Source: Flabesymbios commensalis (taxonomy: Eukaryota > Annelida > Polychaeta > Terebellida > Flabelligeridae). Taken from it: DNA of 64,000 bases. Within the stretch, counting starts at the first letter, position 1. Each line of letters begins with the position of its first letter. The position numbers and the translations under genes are program-made. The DNA lies in NCBI GenBank assembly GCA_964017125.1, contig CAXHKU010000970.1, forward strand, positions 1 to 64,000, read 5' to 3'. The notes under the pieces are model-generated. The model did not search any database. It was not told the DNA's origin and saw only the letters and a program-made list of their open reading frames with translations. This document shows, in pieces, positions 12,101 through 23,542 of the stretch.

Positions 12101-13546
12101 CACTAATTTTGGCGGCCATTTTGTTTTTGAATTTTGAGTAGGAAAAACACAAAATATAGTTTGGCATGGGGCAGATTTGGAATCAGCGTTCCCAAATTGT
12201 GTAAGAACAACTGCATGCCAAATTCTACTAAAAAATGCCTTACCAAGTCAGAAATTTCAAAAATGGGCCCTGACTATGTGCCGATTTCTGTATGTTCAAG
12301 GGGTGACAACTTTGGTTTATCTAATGGTAGGAAAATTAGAATTTAATCAGAATATTCAAGGCTCAATAAAAATAACCCAGGTGTTTCATGTGTATATTCA
12401 AAGGCTGTTTTGTGTTAAGAATATTAGGTCTAGATGAGTGCGCTGTGCAAAAAACTGGGTTTTCGTGTTTTAAAAAAGATAATTTGGTAACAATTTTAGG
12501 TTATCCCAAGCATTGTGTCTATTCATAAAGGGTGTGTGTTATTGCTAAATTTGTATAGGTCTTTAAATGATATAGTCTACCTGCCAGGCAGGTGAACCCA
12601 AAATGTTCTTTACAGCAAGGTTTTTTGATGGGAATGTGATATATAGGGTCCAAGAAGCTAGAAATGTCAGATGCTAAATTTTATATGTTGAGCATTTTTT
12701 TTAATTAGCATAATTAGCATGATTTATGAGGTAATCCAAGAATTACCTTATCTCTCAATTTCCAATGACAACGATAATAAATGAACGGTTCTAAAACATA
12801 TTTTGAGGCCACTAAATGAGTCCAATTAAATTTGAAAAACATAGTATAAAAAACTTATTTCAAAATGGCCGCCAAGGACCATGTTTATTGATAAACCTAC
12901 GAATTATATGTTGAAAGCACATTATGTTTTTTTTTAATTTTTGTTCAGTTGTCTCACTATTGTGAGAATTATCGGTTATCATGATTATGGGGTTTCATGA
13001 AAATGTGTGTTGTCTTTTCTTTTTTTATGAATGGTGGCAAAATACAAGATGGCCGCAATTTGTGCAAGGCCAAACAATAAATTGCTATTATTTCACGACA
13101 GAAATGAAACAGATTCATAATTTTGGTGTCTACCGTAAGGTTTTCAGATATACCTGATGTGACCGGAACGTACTTTAGACATTGCGTTGTGAGTAAATTC
13201 CAATATGGCCGCCATATGTGCAAGGTCAAACTATAAATTGATATATTTTTTGACAGAATAGATGCCGATTCATGTTTGTAAGGTATGCTCGACTCAATCA
13301 GTGAGTGAATACTGCATTGCGTCGTTTTCGGCACAATCATGGCAATATCCCAATAGAAAGAAGCCAGAAGTCGGCACTTTGCCCTACTCTAATACAAGTG
13401 TTTTTGAAATGCCCCTATGTCGTTTTGGTGATAGCTTTATATCCGAGTCAACAACATTGAAAATGTCACCAGCTTGGTCCCTGGCAACGACCCATCCCGA
13501 CATGAAGCTTTGAATTCAATTAAACTACTTTTGTACCGCCTAACTC

Positions 13547-13582
13547 CTCGGAGGACCGAGCTCGGAGGACCGAGCTCGGAGG
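13547..13582. repeat. 14-bp tandem repeat CTCGGAGGACCGAG
   Basis: Two full units and a half unit of CTCGGAGGACCGAG, each partly self-complementary (CTCGG..CCGAG). The GC-rich patch stands out from its AT-rich surroundings. Confidence 0.85.
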
Positions 13583-13599
13583 GGCGAAAATCTAGAACT

Positions 13600-15220
13600 A
13601 TATTCAAGAAGTTCCCGAATGATTGTCGCCAAATGGGTGCTGGGCAGTACAAGAGCTAGGATGGAAAAGCCAATTGAAATAAAATATTTTGTAATTAATT
13701 TTCTGAAAGTCGGAATCGCTGTTGATGAAAACAGGTAATGAATTCCTGCAACCAAAAACGCCCTGGGGTCGTTCTTTGTGGAACATAACGTTTTTTTTAT
13801 ATCAGACGATCGGAGCGGTTTTTGGTGGCCAAGTAACACCAAAAGGTTGATATGTATTCTGGTTTTCATGATTAGAAGTCAAATATCGGAAAACAAGTGT
13901 GCATATTTTCAACTGCCAATCCATTGACTTTAATATAAGGATGGAGCGACTAGAGTGTAGGGCTCTACCCCAGCCAGATACTTTTGCACACGTTGTAATT
14001 TTTTAAAGACATGTCTTTTTCTGGTATATTATGTAGTAAAGAATTACAATAATCCAGTTAGCTGGTTACTAATGCGACTGCAATCCATGCAGCAAGAGTC
14101 AGAGGTAGACCTTTACTGATGCGTCAAATATCTCGAATATGATAGCACTTGACACTATACATAATTGACATATATCTTCTCGAAAAGAAATCCTATCAGA
14201 TAGGACTCCCAGGTATCTTTGCCGAATCTGGTTATCAAGAATTGGAATGGGAAATATGGCTAAACTTTTGTTGATTAAATAGTGTCAAAAGCCGCAGACA
14301 GACTGAAAAGCGTAAAGGCCTTTGTCTAAAGAAATGACAAAACTGACTTCTCAGTTGAGTGAAAGTTCCGATAAGCTGACTGTGATGGAATTCCTAATTT
14401 CTTTTTGCTGATGCATTAGGAACTGAAATATTGAAATATATCACAACGTGTCACTTTTACAAATTTTGCTGATTCCGGATAAAATGTGCGCCATAGCACA
14501 TGTAATTAACACAGAGTTTCTACTTGAAGATTGGAAGAAATCATTCAATACTGGCCATATGTAAAGAGAATAACAATTATAATCCTTTCTTTGTGTGGTG
14601 AAACAATATTACAACAAACGTTTGATACCAGAGTCGTGAGAATTGGTGCTTCGTGGTGAAGCTGAGAAGGCAGCTTCAATTTTCACGATAAGAACCTCGA
14701 ATACTACAAATCCCAAAAAGGCCTAAAGTAATAATATATAGGTAGAGGTCCCCGAGACATTAGTATTGAATGCACTTCAGCCTTCAATTTGATTTATAGG
14801 CAGGGAAAATCACTCAGCCACTATAATGATATTGAAAAGCTATGGAGATGTCTTTGCTTGTTCATGACATATTGACAGGTATTCTGTCTGTCTAATAGCC
14901 ACCCATCTTAAATTTGGTCCTTTGGAATAAAGCCGGGTGTGTGTATGACGCTCAGGAGTGATTGCCACGCTCATCATTGAGTGAACTATTCAACAACATT
15001 GGTAGCACTCGGGTCTCAAAATTTCTGGAGTAAAACTAGTAGAAACATTTTGTATGTTTAATATCATTTGATGACGGCTTACGCATAGCAGCTTGTTGAA
15101 TATTGCAGTTAAAAAAAATAAAGGTAGCCTACCATACCACATCAATGAACTGTAGATATATTTGAATCATGCGATTTGTGTCCATCTTGATCTATGGTAA
15201 TATCCGTGCCTTAGTCTACT
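13600..15220. other. No supported gene
   Basis: A minus-strand frame of about 100 codons ends near 13540 but contains the GC tandem repeat and has no recognisable domain. Sequence 14050-14700 is less AT-rich than its neighbours and shows short broken frames on the plus strand (for example ESGYQELEWEIWLNF). I could not assign a family. Confidence 0.25.
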
Positions 15221-15934
15221 TTAAAAAAATCGATATTATTTTTAGCGGCCATTTTTTTTTTTTTTTAAAGTTGCATGAGTTATATTTCAATAATATGAGC
15301 GTAGGCCTATTCATTATCATAATTATGTAGAATGTTGATTGAAGATTGAGCCTTTTGATATAGGCGAGTCCCTTATTTACCTCATTAAATATGGTAATTA
15401 TGCTAAAGAAAAAAATGCTAAACATTTAAAATTAGCAAATATACTAATTAAATATGCAAATTAAAAATGGCGGATGTCAGCCATTTTGTATTTTTGAAAA
15501 ATATTAATATTATGCTTACCATTCGTATTATGCTTGAACAAATGCAATGCTAACCAGAATTTGTGTATTTGTCTTGATGGGGGCTCCGATCAAGGCGGGT
15601 CTCTAATTTACCTCATTAAATATGCTAATTATGCTAATTAAAAAAATGCTCAACATATAAAATTTTGAATCCAGCATTGGATCATATATATAATATTTCC
15701 ATCAAAAAAACTTGCTGTAAAGGACATTTTGGCTTTAATACATTATGTCAATGGGAGTGGCAAATATGTTTGCGCCCGAAAATGTATAATTGAGAGTGTT
15801 TTCGGCAAAATTTGTATGTTCAAAGATTATTTTTTACCACAAAAGTGTATTCAAGATTAAGGGTTTGACAATCCTGTCTGCACACCCGTCCCAATGTTTC
15901 ACCTATAGGGGGGGGGGTAAGCTCTTGTGCATGG

Positions 15935-16555
15935 CAGGCTTGGGGCCAAAGTACTCGGCACTTCGGTACTTTGGTACTCGAGTACCGATTTTGCAGTACT
16001 CGTCGCTACTCAGTACTCATACTTTACAAGTACTTGTACTCGTACTTGTACTCAAGTACTTTTAAAAATGTAGTACTTTTAACGAGTACTTAAGAGTACT
16101 TTACGAGTACTAGTCATCTTAAATTGATTTAAAATAGCTCAGATACAAATCATAAATCATTATAGCGGTATATGGAATATTCAGTTGATGATTCGTTTAC
16201 CATCCGTTCAGCTATTATATTGAAAAATGATTTAATTAATACTTTGAATTTTTTTTAAAACTTAGTCCAATTACATCAACTTATAACAAAAGTGCACCTT
16301 TTTTATAATATCATGCTGCCAATTGATTGTTCTGCCTTGTATTTACTAGCATCCTCGTGTAGTTCACAAGATAATTAAATAGCTGTTCTTAAAAAAAGAC
16401 AAGAGACGTGTTTTTTGAAAACTTGAATACATGTTGATATATAACATTTAAAAGTGATTATACTATACAGTAGGACTAATAATCATTAAAGGGAAATGTG
16501 TGATGTCAACAATGATGTCGCGCCATTTTAAAATCACACTTACAATATCTCGTTC
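15935..16555. mobile_element. GTACT-headed dispersed repeat, left of block 2
   Basis: Begins CAGGCTTGGGGCCAAAGTACTCG, passes through dense AGTACT/GTACTCGAGTACC words and continues as AT-rich sequence to CGCGCCATTTTAAAATCACA. Sequence 21575-22070 repeats the same order (GGGGCCAAAGTACT, TACTCGAGTACCGATTTTGCAG, later TAGTTCAC(A/T)AGATAAT, then CGCGCCATTTTAAGATCACA). The CAGG-start is compatible with a hAT-type end, but that is only a guess. Confidence 0.6.
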
Positions 16556-17711
16556 TTGGCAGCTAAGCCACAGCAGACACGAGGCATTGAACCAATGGTG
16601 GTTTAATGTTAGGCCAACGTTGAAGACGGTGTACCAAGATTACTATAAGTTCAATCTCTCGTGTTTGCTGGGACGATCAATCGGTATTTGCATAATATTT
16701 GCACAATATTAGCCCAATGCGTAGACAATTAGCCGACATTTCCCCTGCACCGGACAAATAATGTCACTTAAGTGAACAAGTAGCTTATAACTGTTATCTT
16801 ATAAAGCAGTTGAGACTCGGTGTGGACTAAAATATCTTAAAACTGGCATAGCTCATACAACTCTGTACCAATGTTGTGTGATTAAGTACCAAAAAACACG
16901 ACCGCGACAACGCGACGTCTTATCTACAGTGACCTTACAATGCCGGGCCAATGTCCAACACATTTGGCCAATAATTAACCAGCATTGTACCGAGAAGTAC
17001 ATAGAATTAACACAATATGTTACTTCTATGTTCTTCTCGGTATAAATTATATTATGAAATAACAATACTGTTCAAACAAAGATGACCAAAGTATTTAGAC
17101 GGCAAACATCACTCTTTAACTGCGGGGCACCACTATTTTTTATATATCATTATGACAAATCATTTATAAAGCGGTTCATCCAAAAAAAATTGGATCCCTG
17201 TATATACTAAAAACAAGAAAAAATAAAAGTAGACGAAATTATGCACAAGTTTTCAAGACGTCAGGTCTCTAACGAACTAAACAACCTTAAAATGTACAAT
17301 ATACATTGTCAGGTCACCAGTAAGCAGCAAGTAAGTCATTCTTTTTATTTGTTTATTTTTCAATATCGTGATTATGTAGTTTGTCATTTGAAGCTACAAA
17401 TTGAGTCAGCAATAATAGCTACAAATTGAAGAAAAATATAATTGAACACTTGTCGCGTAAGGGTTAAAGGTGTGAGGTTACACAATGAGTCAATTGTAGG
17501 CCTACGGCGGCCTTCTATCACCCTTTCCGTTCCCGAAATGTGATGACGGACCGAGTATAAAAATTAATACAACAGTCAGGTGCTCCTCAAAAAATATGTT
17601 TTTAAACCTAATAATAGCATAGTTTCTCAGCGTATGCCCGGGCTGAATCTTGTATGGATATAAATGTATTATGGTAATACATTTGATTTGATATCACGGT
17701 CACCAGCAGCT

Positions 17712-18093
17712 GAAGTATCTGTATCTGTATCTGTATATTACGTGGCAGTACGCACTATTGTGCTATCGCGCCACGGGAGTAACTTAGCAAGGCCTGTTAT
17801 CATTCATGATATCATTCATGGCCTTATATGTGTGCCAAGTACTCCATATTGTGGATTTTTTGGGGTCTTGCCGGATGGAAACTGCGCCTACGTCCATTGA
17901 GGTTCTTTTACGCCCAACTCAAAGTCAGTCAGACGAGCCATCTGATTTACGTGGTTATCTGAGCCCCACGATAGTGTATACGGCACCTGGCAGTCCCAGG
18001 CGGTCACCCATCCACTTATGAACCGGGCGCGACGTCGCTTAACTTCAGTGATCGAGCAGATATCGATGAGCGAACGCCATATTCCGTACATAA
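17712..18093 (-). mobile_element. 5S rRNA-derived SINE
   Basis: On the minus strand the head (about 18093 down to 17976) reads through the whole 5S rRNA plan. TGTACGGAATATGGCGTTCG begins it; GATCACTGAAGTTAAGCG is the internal-promoter A-box region; GTGGATGGGTGACCGCCTGG is the C-box region; it closes with GACTGCCAGGTGCCGTATAC. A non-5S body follows and the 3' tail is (ACAGAT)n at 17716-17740. That layout fits a 5S-headed SINE (SINE3 type). It is absent from the matching position in block 1 (after 1308). No clear target duplication is visible. Confidence 0.85.
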
Positions 18094-18116
18094 GTGTGCC
18101 TGCCGCGCAAAGTCAA

Positions 18117-18165
18117 AAGGCATTTCTGTTTACTTTACAAGTAAGCAGATACAGCCTTTTGGATT
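18117..18165 (+). repeat. Short LINE 3'-end-like fragment (block 2 copy)
   Basis: Counterpart of 1362-1412; the GTTTACTTTACAAGTAAGC and AGCCTTTTGG words are kept. Confidence 0.45.
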
Positions 18166-18531
18166 GGCAGAATTGTGATCCGTGTACCCTTAATCAGTGT
18201 TAATAGCCTTGATCTTTTCCATGACAAAATGTGTGTTCAGGCTACAGTGGCGGCACTGACCCAAAAAATTCTACCATCATTAGGAATACTGCAAGTTTTC
18301 AAGCTAGCGTGTTTTGCACCGTAAAGCTTTAGAGACAGAGAATTTATATACTAGTATGCAGTCCTACTTATTTTTTTTTATGATTCGCTAAATAGTAGGC
18401 CTACATGTAGCATACAATACTTTGTACACTGATAGGAAAATGCAATATTATACTATTATATATTAGCTGGGACATGGCATTAATGGGCCTGTCCCATAAA
18501 ATATTTTTTTCATCACTAATATATATCTATA

Positions 18532-18879
18532 TGTGACCCGATCTGGTAAAATAAGTCCAGGTCGCATATTATGCATATTAAATATTGTGGTTATTACACC
18601 TACACACAATTACCTTTAAAATGGTATATCACACACCTCTGTAGCGTGTTTAACTCCGCATATATATGACTCGACAAACTCAGAAAAATAAGTATGAAAT
18701 TGCGTCATTTTAAAAAACTGGCATTTGAAATTCAAAAAGGCAATTTGTGCACTTTTGGAAAATACCACACAATTGTATTAAAATAAACTAAATAGAAAAA
18801 ATATTCATTCCCACTATATTTTCTCAATAATCGTTTACCAAAGTGTGACTTAAGAATTATTTTGCCAGATCGGGTCACA
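18532..18879. mobile_element. MITE with TGTGACCCGATC ends (block 2 copy)
   Basis: Orthologous to 1789-2104: same ends (TGTGACCCGATCTGG and CCAGATCGGGTCACA), with a small internal insertion (about 30 bp around 18570-18605) relative to block 1. Confidence 0.8.
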
Positions 18880-18944
18880 TGTATCAACCTAAAGTAAAAT
18901 AAATAAGTAAAATGAATTTCATGTAATTAATTACAGTTTACAAC

Positions 18945-19010
18945 CAAAGTACTCGGTACTTGTACTAAAGTACTTTTGCAAATCTAGTACTTGTACTTGT
19001 ACTTGTCATT
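18945..19010. repeat. GTACT-rich tract (block 2 copy)
   Basis: Shorter counterpart of 2161-2275, lacking one internal repeat. Confidence 0.7.
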
Positions 19011-19616
19011 TTTTCAAATACTTGCACTGCATGGTAAGATGTATCAGATGACACTGCCCTCCACACAGTATCCTAAATTCCTTTCGAGGCCGAGCACACA
19101 ACCTCAATGCCGCGTAGCAGATATCTTATGCTCTGTTTTTTTCATATATTGCTCGTTCAGATCGAAAAATATCGAGTTTAAACTGTTTATTTCTAAAACA
19201 TAATGGTGTTATCAGTTTTTGCGCCTGATAAACCATACAAATCGATATATTATACCTGTTTTTGTGTTGATTATTTCAAAAGTTATGGTGAAATATATAA
19301 AATCTTGAAAACAAGGCGGCCATTTTGGATTTAGTCATTTTTTTATTGACCATTTTTTTCTCACCATTATTATGTTCCAAATATGAATCAACAACAAAAT
19401 AATTTTAACAGACATTTTGCACGAAAATACATAAGGGCATGTACTAAATCACTACATCAAATAAATTATCGTGTACATATGAATAAAATGACAACATGCG
19501 CTTGTTATCATGAGTATATTGACTTAGCAACGCGCAAAAAGACTGATATCATAGTACGAAGTCTGTATCAGAGATACGCCCGATAAAAATGTTATGATCC
19601 ATTTATTCTAGTCAGG

Positions 19617-19623
19617 TATAAAA
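19617..19623 (+). promoter_or_regulatory. TATA-like box of Ig gene
   Basis: TATAAAA 38 bases before the signal-exon ATG, conserved with block 1. Tentative. Confidence 0.3.
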
Positions 19624-19654
19624 CTATCTGCATCACATATTGAGACAAATAAAC

Positions 19655-19706
19655 ATGGCACATTTAGGAAAGATCTCACTGTTTGGTTGTGTGCTGGTCA
19701 TTCATG
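19655..19706 (+). CDS. Signal-peptide exon of the Ig gene
   Basis: Encodes MAHLGKISLFGCVLVIH plus the first base of the next codon. A Lys is followed by a hydrophobic core, typical of a secretory signal. It ends at a GTAATG donor (phase 1). It is identical in length to 2911-2962 in the other block. The ATG is chosen because it opens the signal peptide and sits just after the TATA-like box. Confidence 0.75.
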
Positions 19707-22700
19707 GTAATGCAAATATTATTTCAGAAGCTAATACATCATAATGAATCATTGTTTTACGTTATGTACGTTACTGTAAAATAATCACTTGACAGTGTCA
19801 ACAATAATAACGGCTGGTAAACGGTGAGGGGTAAGTGGAGTTACAAATAACACAAAAATGGCTGACAATGGTACCGTTTTCTACATCCTTACAATTTATA
19901 TTCTGTGTAGTTTAACGTTTTTATTTGTTTAGTCGATGTGCAGGTAAATTATTAATAGGTCGTCCTATACAACGGCAAGCATGCGCAGCACTAATACCGC
20001 TTACCCACAGTAAATAATGGCATTATAGTCAGTGCTCATTTCTTAATATTACAACTTATGCAGTTGTTTTTACGTGATATGGTTCTGCAGATTCAAAATC
20101 GGCCCCAAGTCACAAACTATATTTGTTTTGTTTTTCCCAGTCAGAATTTAAAAAACAAAATGGTCACTGAAAATGGAGAAAACTTACAAACAGACACATA
20201 TCATATATCTGCTTATGATAAACATAGAAGTATGCTGTCGGTATCTGAAATATCATTTCAAGGTGACGGAATTCAGTTATAATACTTTCAAAGGCCTACA
20301 TGTAGTACCACTATTAGTTGAGGATACAAAGCAAGTTTGTGTGATAAGTGTGCCTTACGTATAATTTTGTCATTATCAGGCACTTTGGTGGTCATTTTCT
20401 TATTCAATTTTTATAGGAGAAAACAGAAAATAGAGCTTGACAGGTGACAGATTTAGAATCGGTAATGTACTGTAAATTGACTTACCAACGTTGAAAAAGT
20501 TATCCTCTGAAAAGGTTGCAGGGCTGTATACTCCCCGAGGAATTGAAATGGCACACGAATGAAAATGTCCCGTAACCAGGAGATAACTGTGAAAACACAT
20601 GTAGAAAACACATGATGCCGTGTAGAAAGTAGGGCCTACACAGATTCTATTGCGACCGCTTATTAATTCTTATTAATGTATTTTTCATAGCTTTACAGAT
20701 GGTCAGCTCTCAAGAACAATCGGAGTTATGTGTTACTGCCACAGTGTTCCATGGCTCAGCGTTTGATTTGGATTGCCATGTGAAGAGTACTGCACCATCA
20801 ACTATTTATTGGTATATTGTCACGGATCCAGAGGATGAAATTATATATACGTACAACAGTCTTAGTGGAAATGAAGGTACCGGAGACAATGATCATCTTG
20901 TGGGTCGTAGCTTAACTGTTAACAAAGTGAATAACACCTTTTACAATCTTCACATTGACGAAGCAGACAGAAACAAAGATAGCGCCTTCTACAAATGTAA
21001 ACACCAAGATGAAATTATATCAGATGAGAAGGAAGTGTATGTATACAGTAAGTGACAATTATTATACACTGTATATCATATATATCAACGCACCAAATGT
21101 GGTAACTGGCTGTTAGGACGTTATAAAGCTGACAGTACACAATGTTATGTTAGCTGTTAGATTGTCAATTGCTCAGCAATATTAACTGAAATTCTATTTA
21201 AGGCTATTACCGCGATAAACCTAAACGAACGTTGTTTTGAGACATAATAGATGTATTTTGTTGTTTATGTTAGAATAAAGTCCATCGATGATAAAAGAAA
21301 CGAGTGCGTGTTCAAAATCTAGAAACATGTATCCATATTTTCATCAATATTGAACATAGAGATTTGATTTTGTAAATTTAAAAATACATTTCGTAATATT
21401 TGTATCATTACTGAACTGTTCATGGGTAAACCTTTTGTTCAATGGACTTAGAGATTTGCGTTTACTTTTTAGTAATTTTTTAAAAAAGAAATAGAAATTC
21501 ACACACGTTGACAATCAAATCATCATCATCCCGTATAAAAAATAAAGTAATTGTAGAAAGTACAGAGTAAAGATTCAGGCAAGTTAGGGGCCAAAGTACT
21601 AAGGTACTCGAGTACCGATTTTGCAGTAATTGTCGATACTCAGTACGCGTACTTTTTAACAGTACTTATACTTAAAAGTAGCCCGGTACATTTAAAAGTA
21701 AAGTCAGTTTGAAGGAGTACGCCAGGAGTACTAAATATTATAAATTGATAATTAAAAAAAACCTAAATAATTAGAGACGGGATCTGGAACATATAATTGT
21801 AAATATAAATTGATTATTTTTCACCTCTCAGCTAATATATTCAAAAATGAAATTATTAAAAAAATAGTTCGATTACTATATGTTTTACAATATCTTGCTG
21901 CTACTTGCATGTCATGTGTTTAGTTCACTAGATAATTTATTAGCGATATAAAAAAAGACACCTGTTTCTGGAACAAGTAAATGTACAATACTGTAGGCCT
22001 ACAATTATTAAGTAGAAAGCGTGATTTAATTATATCGCGCCATTTTAAGATCACAATAACATACTCCTCCTTATCATCTAATTGATCAATGAGTATTTGC
22101 ATGATATTTGTATGTATAGTTATGTGGCAACTATCCTGAAAATTTCGATGAAAAATATCATATAGTTTGAAAGTTAGTTTATTTAACAAGTAGTAGGGGC
22201 CTAAATGTCACCCCCTATCGACTTCGTTTCGGAAAATAGTGTGTGAAAATTTTTATGAAAATTGGTTGAGATTCACTGAGCAATCAGCGAAATTCATTCA
22301 TTCATGTGAATCCGGGTATAGTGCATTAAAATGCGAAAACGGAACTTTCTAGTGCATTAGTATTCGACAACGCACATTCAAGCATCAAGTGTTACAAGAG
22401 CACGCTGCATGACATAAAGATGGCTACAATTGTGAGTCAAGCAAATGTTCAAAAAGGACGCCATTTTTCAAGTTTATGGCCCTTGACGACGCAAAAAAAT
22501 TGTCATAAAATAAGACTGAGGTGATTTAAATGATTTTTTTGTGCTAAACATATGTTTTCAATCATGGTAATTCCACGTTTAAAGCCTACACGATATGTAT
22601 TTGTACCCTTTCTTGCAAATATAGAACAAAACATTACGCTAAAAAATAAATAACATAAAAGACACCAAGCATTAGTAGTAGTTTGGGGTGTAGTAGGAGA

Positions 22701-23469
22701 CGTAGTACTCTTGTTTCAGTGGTCAGCCATATATTTTATATGGACTCCTGAATATAATATGTCCAAAAACATTGCATGCCGGTATTAGTAAAAAACAATG
22801 CAAATGTAAGTTAACCTGATGTGTGTTAATTACACATAACCTTTACAATTAAAGTATGTTTTGTATTTACTCTAGGCACCCAAAGTGTTCATTCCATTCC
22901 TAGTTATTTTTCAACAAAAAAATGCCATAAATAAACATCCATAACATAAAACCAAGTAGGGACATTACACTATCTACGTTGCGTTTATATATATTTAGTT
23001 ATTGGCCTAAATTAGTACATATATAATTATTATAATATATGACCAAAAAATAATTCAAACATTTTTGACGGCCATTTTGTTTAAAAAAATTGAAAATAAC
23101 CGTTGCATTACACTTATTATTACCATACTCGATGACTTATGTACATCAACTCCAGGGCCCTTGTGAGCTAATTTAATCTTTTTCATTGCGGTATATATTT
23201 GTTAAGGTCGGCCCCGATGGCTCATTCGTATCGACTGGGCTTGTAACATGGGGGTACCAGGTTCTAATTCCGGTCGGGACGGATATTTGTCATCGAGGTT
23301 GTGCATACAGTGCTCCAAAAGGCATGTAGTGTACAGTGTTGCCTATGGTACTGTGCACCATAAAGAACCTTTGAAGTCATTCGAAATCAAAGTAGGGCAT
23401 AGTCCCGGTTTCGGGCTTCCTTCTGTCGCGATATTGCCATGATTGTGCAGAAAGCGACGTAAGGCAATA

Positions 23470-23542
<73 letters not shown>

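Larger units (their letters stand above)
8780..12310. mobile_element. Region bounded by long inverted arms of the ATGGCCGCC family
   Basis: Sequence 8790-8960 (GGCATTTCTTAGTAGAATTTG, CAAATCTGCCCCATGCCAA, AAAACAAAATGGCCGC) reappears inverted at 12110-12300. The two arms of about 180 bp face each other 3.3 kb apart. The interior holds tandem repeats (9100-9450) and a possible gene relic (9910-10320) but no transposase I recognise. It could be one large foldback element, or two independent opposite insertions of a common repeat. I cannot see target duplications. Confidence 0.45.
12580..15740. repeat. Second inverted pair of ATGGCCGCC-family repeats
   Basis: Sequence 12590-12740 (TTTACAGCAAG, TTGATGGGAA, TATGTTGAGCATTTTTTT, AATTAGCATAATTAGCAT) recurs inverted at 15590-15735. 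Inside, units with CAAGATGGCCGC occur at 12860, 13045 and 13203. Around 15360-15640 there are two direct units of about 240 bp starting GGCGAGTCCCTTATTT and GGCGGGTCTCTAATTT, each followed by ACCTCATTAAATATG. Non-coding throughout. Confidence 0.55.
16632..21208 (+). repeat. Paralogous block, copy 2 (5' half of Ig gene)
   Basis: Duplicate of 236-4456, longer mainly because of the SINE at about 17712-18093. It carries the functional-looking signal and V-like Ig exons. It is flanked on both sides, in the same orientation, by the GTACT-headed repeat (15935-16555 and 21575-22070), which may have mediated its duplication or movement. Confidence 0.9.

Noticed and set aside
17976-18093. A functional 5S rRNA gene
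   Set aside because: Many substitutions against the 5S plan and direct continuation into a SINE body with (ACAGAT)n tail.
23207-23280. A tRNA-Thr gene
   Set aside because: Arms do not pair well, the B box is mutated (GGTTCTAATTCC), and the unit continues into a SINE body and tail.
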